5,040 nt of DNA from DAIDKA01 sp036521075. GTDB lineage: Bacteria > Pseudomonadota > Gammaproteobacteria > Steroidobacterales > Steroidobacteraceae. Below the pieces are notes generated by a model that did not search any database, was not told the origin of the DNA, and saw nothing but the letters and a program-made list of their open reading frames with translations. Positions 4,339 to 5,040 of the stretch are shown piece after piece; position 1 is the stretch's first letter, and each line of letters opens with the position of its first letter. Both the position numbers and the translations under genes were made by a program. The stretch covers positions 1 through 5,040 of the forward strand of contig DATDIL010000222.1 of the NCBI GenBank assembly GCA_036521075.1, read 5' to 3'.

Positions 4339-5040
4339 ATGCAGGGATCAGTTGGAGAGTTCTTAAAGCCGCGTGTGGTCAAGGTGCAGCCGGTTGCGCC
4401 GCGCCAGGCACGCGTGGTCATCGAGCCGTTCGAGCGCGGCTTCGGCCACACGCTCGGCAACGCGCTGCGCCGCGTATTGCTGTCATCCATGCCCGGCAGT
4501 GCCATCACCGAGGTCGAAATCGACGGCGTGCTGCACGAGTACACCAGCATCGAGGGTGTGCAGGAGGACGTGGTCGACATCCTGTTGAACCTGAAGCTCG
4601 TCGCGCTGCGCATGCACACGCGCGACAGCGCCGAGCTGCGCCTGCACAAGAAGGGCCCCGGCCCGGTGACGGCCGGCGATATCCAGCTGGACCATGATGT
4701 CGAAGTCGTGAATCCGGATCTTGTTATCGCCAACCTCACCAAGGCCGGCGAACTGTCCATGACGCTGCGCGTCGAGCGCGGCCGTGGCTACCGCCCGGCG
4801 GCCGCGCGCGCGGCGTTCGAGGAGCAGACACGGCCCATCGGCCGGCTGCAACTGGATGCCTCCTTCTCGCCCATTCGTCGTGTCACGTATTCGGTGGACG
4901 CGGCGCGCGTCGAGCAGCGCACGGACCTGGACAAGCTGGTCATCGACATCGAGACCAACGGCACGATCGATGCCGAGGAAGCCATCCGGCGCGCCGGCGG
5001 CATCCTCAAGGATCAGCTGTCGGTGTTCGTGGACCTGCAG
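4339..5040 (+). CDS. rpoA: RNA polymerase alpha subunit, N-terminal domain (3' end beyond window)
   Basis: RpoA dimerises and serves as the scaffold for assembly of beta and beta-prime; its separate C-terminal domain binds UP elements and activators. The visible 234 residues begin MQGSVGEFLKPR and cover almost exactly the N-terminal domain. They include ERGFGHTLGNALRRVLLSSM at 32-51, with Arg45 equivalent to the E. coli residue needed for beta binding. IDGVLHEYTSIEGVQEDV is at 61-78, RGRGYRPA at 147-154, RPIGRLQLDASFSPI at 165-179 and VEQRTDLDKLVIDIETNGTI at 191-210. The reading frame is still open at the window edge, near the start of the interdomain linker, so the C-terminal domain cannot be judged. 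The 105-nt gap from rpsD is much larger than the other gaps here. rplQ is expected downstream. Confidence 0.98.
   Translation, partial: MQGSVGEFLKPRVVKVQPVAPRQARVVIEPFERGFGHTLGNALRRVLLSSMPGSAITEVEIDGVLHEYTSIEGVQEDVVDILLNLKLVALRMHTRDSAELRLHKKGPGPVTAGDIQLDHDVEVVNPDLVIANLTKAGELSMTLRVERGRGYRPAAARAAFEEQTRPIGRLQLDASFSPIRRVTYSVDAARVEQRTDLDKLVIDIETNGTIDAEEAIRRAGGILKDQLSVFVDLQ

Noticed and set aside
4329..4697. Forward open frame overlapping the rpoA start in another frame.
   Set aside because: RpoA is unmistakable in its own frame from 4339; the alternative is Arg/Ala/His-rich shadow coding.

Overview
This window is a stretch of the conserved ribosomal-protein superoperon, covering the end of the spc operon and the start of the alpha operon. 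Every gene lies on the + strand, in the order rplR (3' end), rpsE, rpmD, rplO, secY, rpmJ, rpsM, rpsK, rpsD, rpoA (5' two thirds). Gene order, protein lengths and near residue-by-residue similarity to the Escherichia coli proteins I remember point to a high-GC gammaproteobacterium. A finer placement (for example a Chromatiales-, Nevskiales- or Steroidobacter-like lineage) is only a guess. The window is chromosomal core DNA; I see no mobile element, CRISPR array, tRNA or rRNA gene.

Positions 1-2613 hold the spc part. The C-terminus of L18 is followed by S5, L30, L15 and the SecY translocase channel. Gaps are 15 nt or less, and the S5 stop overlaps the L30 start as ATGA. After a 33-nt gap comes the tiny zinc-ribbon protein L36 (2647-2760). 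The alpha part then starts only 4 nt later with S13, S11 and S4, separated by 15 and 20 nt. In E. coli an alpha-operon promoter and an S4-binding leader lie between rpmJ and rpsM; here there is no room for them, so the two operons are probably one transcription unit at this junction.

The only non-coding stretch above 40 nt is the 105-nt gap between rpsD and rpoA (4234-4338). It holds three consecutive potential hairpins. The middle one is a 9-bp perfect stem followed by a six-T run, like an intrinsic terminator. This is the most interesting feature in the window, because a terminator or attenuator here would separate RNA polymerase alpha expression from that of the ribosomal proteins before it.

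The genes act together in growth: S5, S4, S11 and S13 build the small subunit, L18, L30, L15 and L36 the large subunit, SecY is the membrane pore for exported and inserted proteins, and RpoA nucleates RNA polymerase assembly. I found no new biological system. The remaining findings are modest departures from the textbook arrangement or family sequence.
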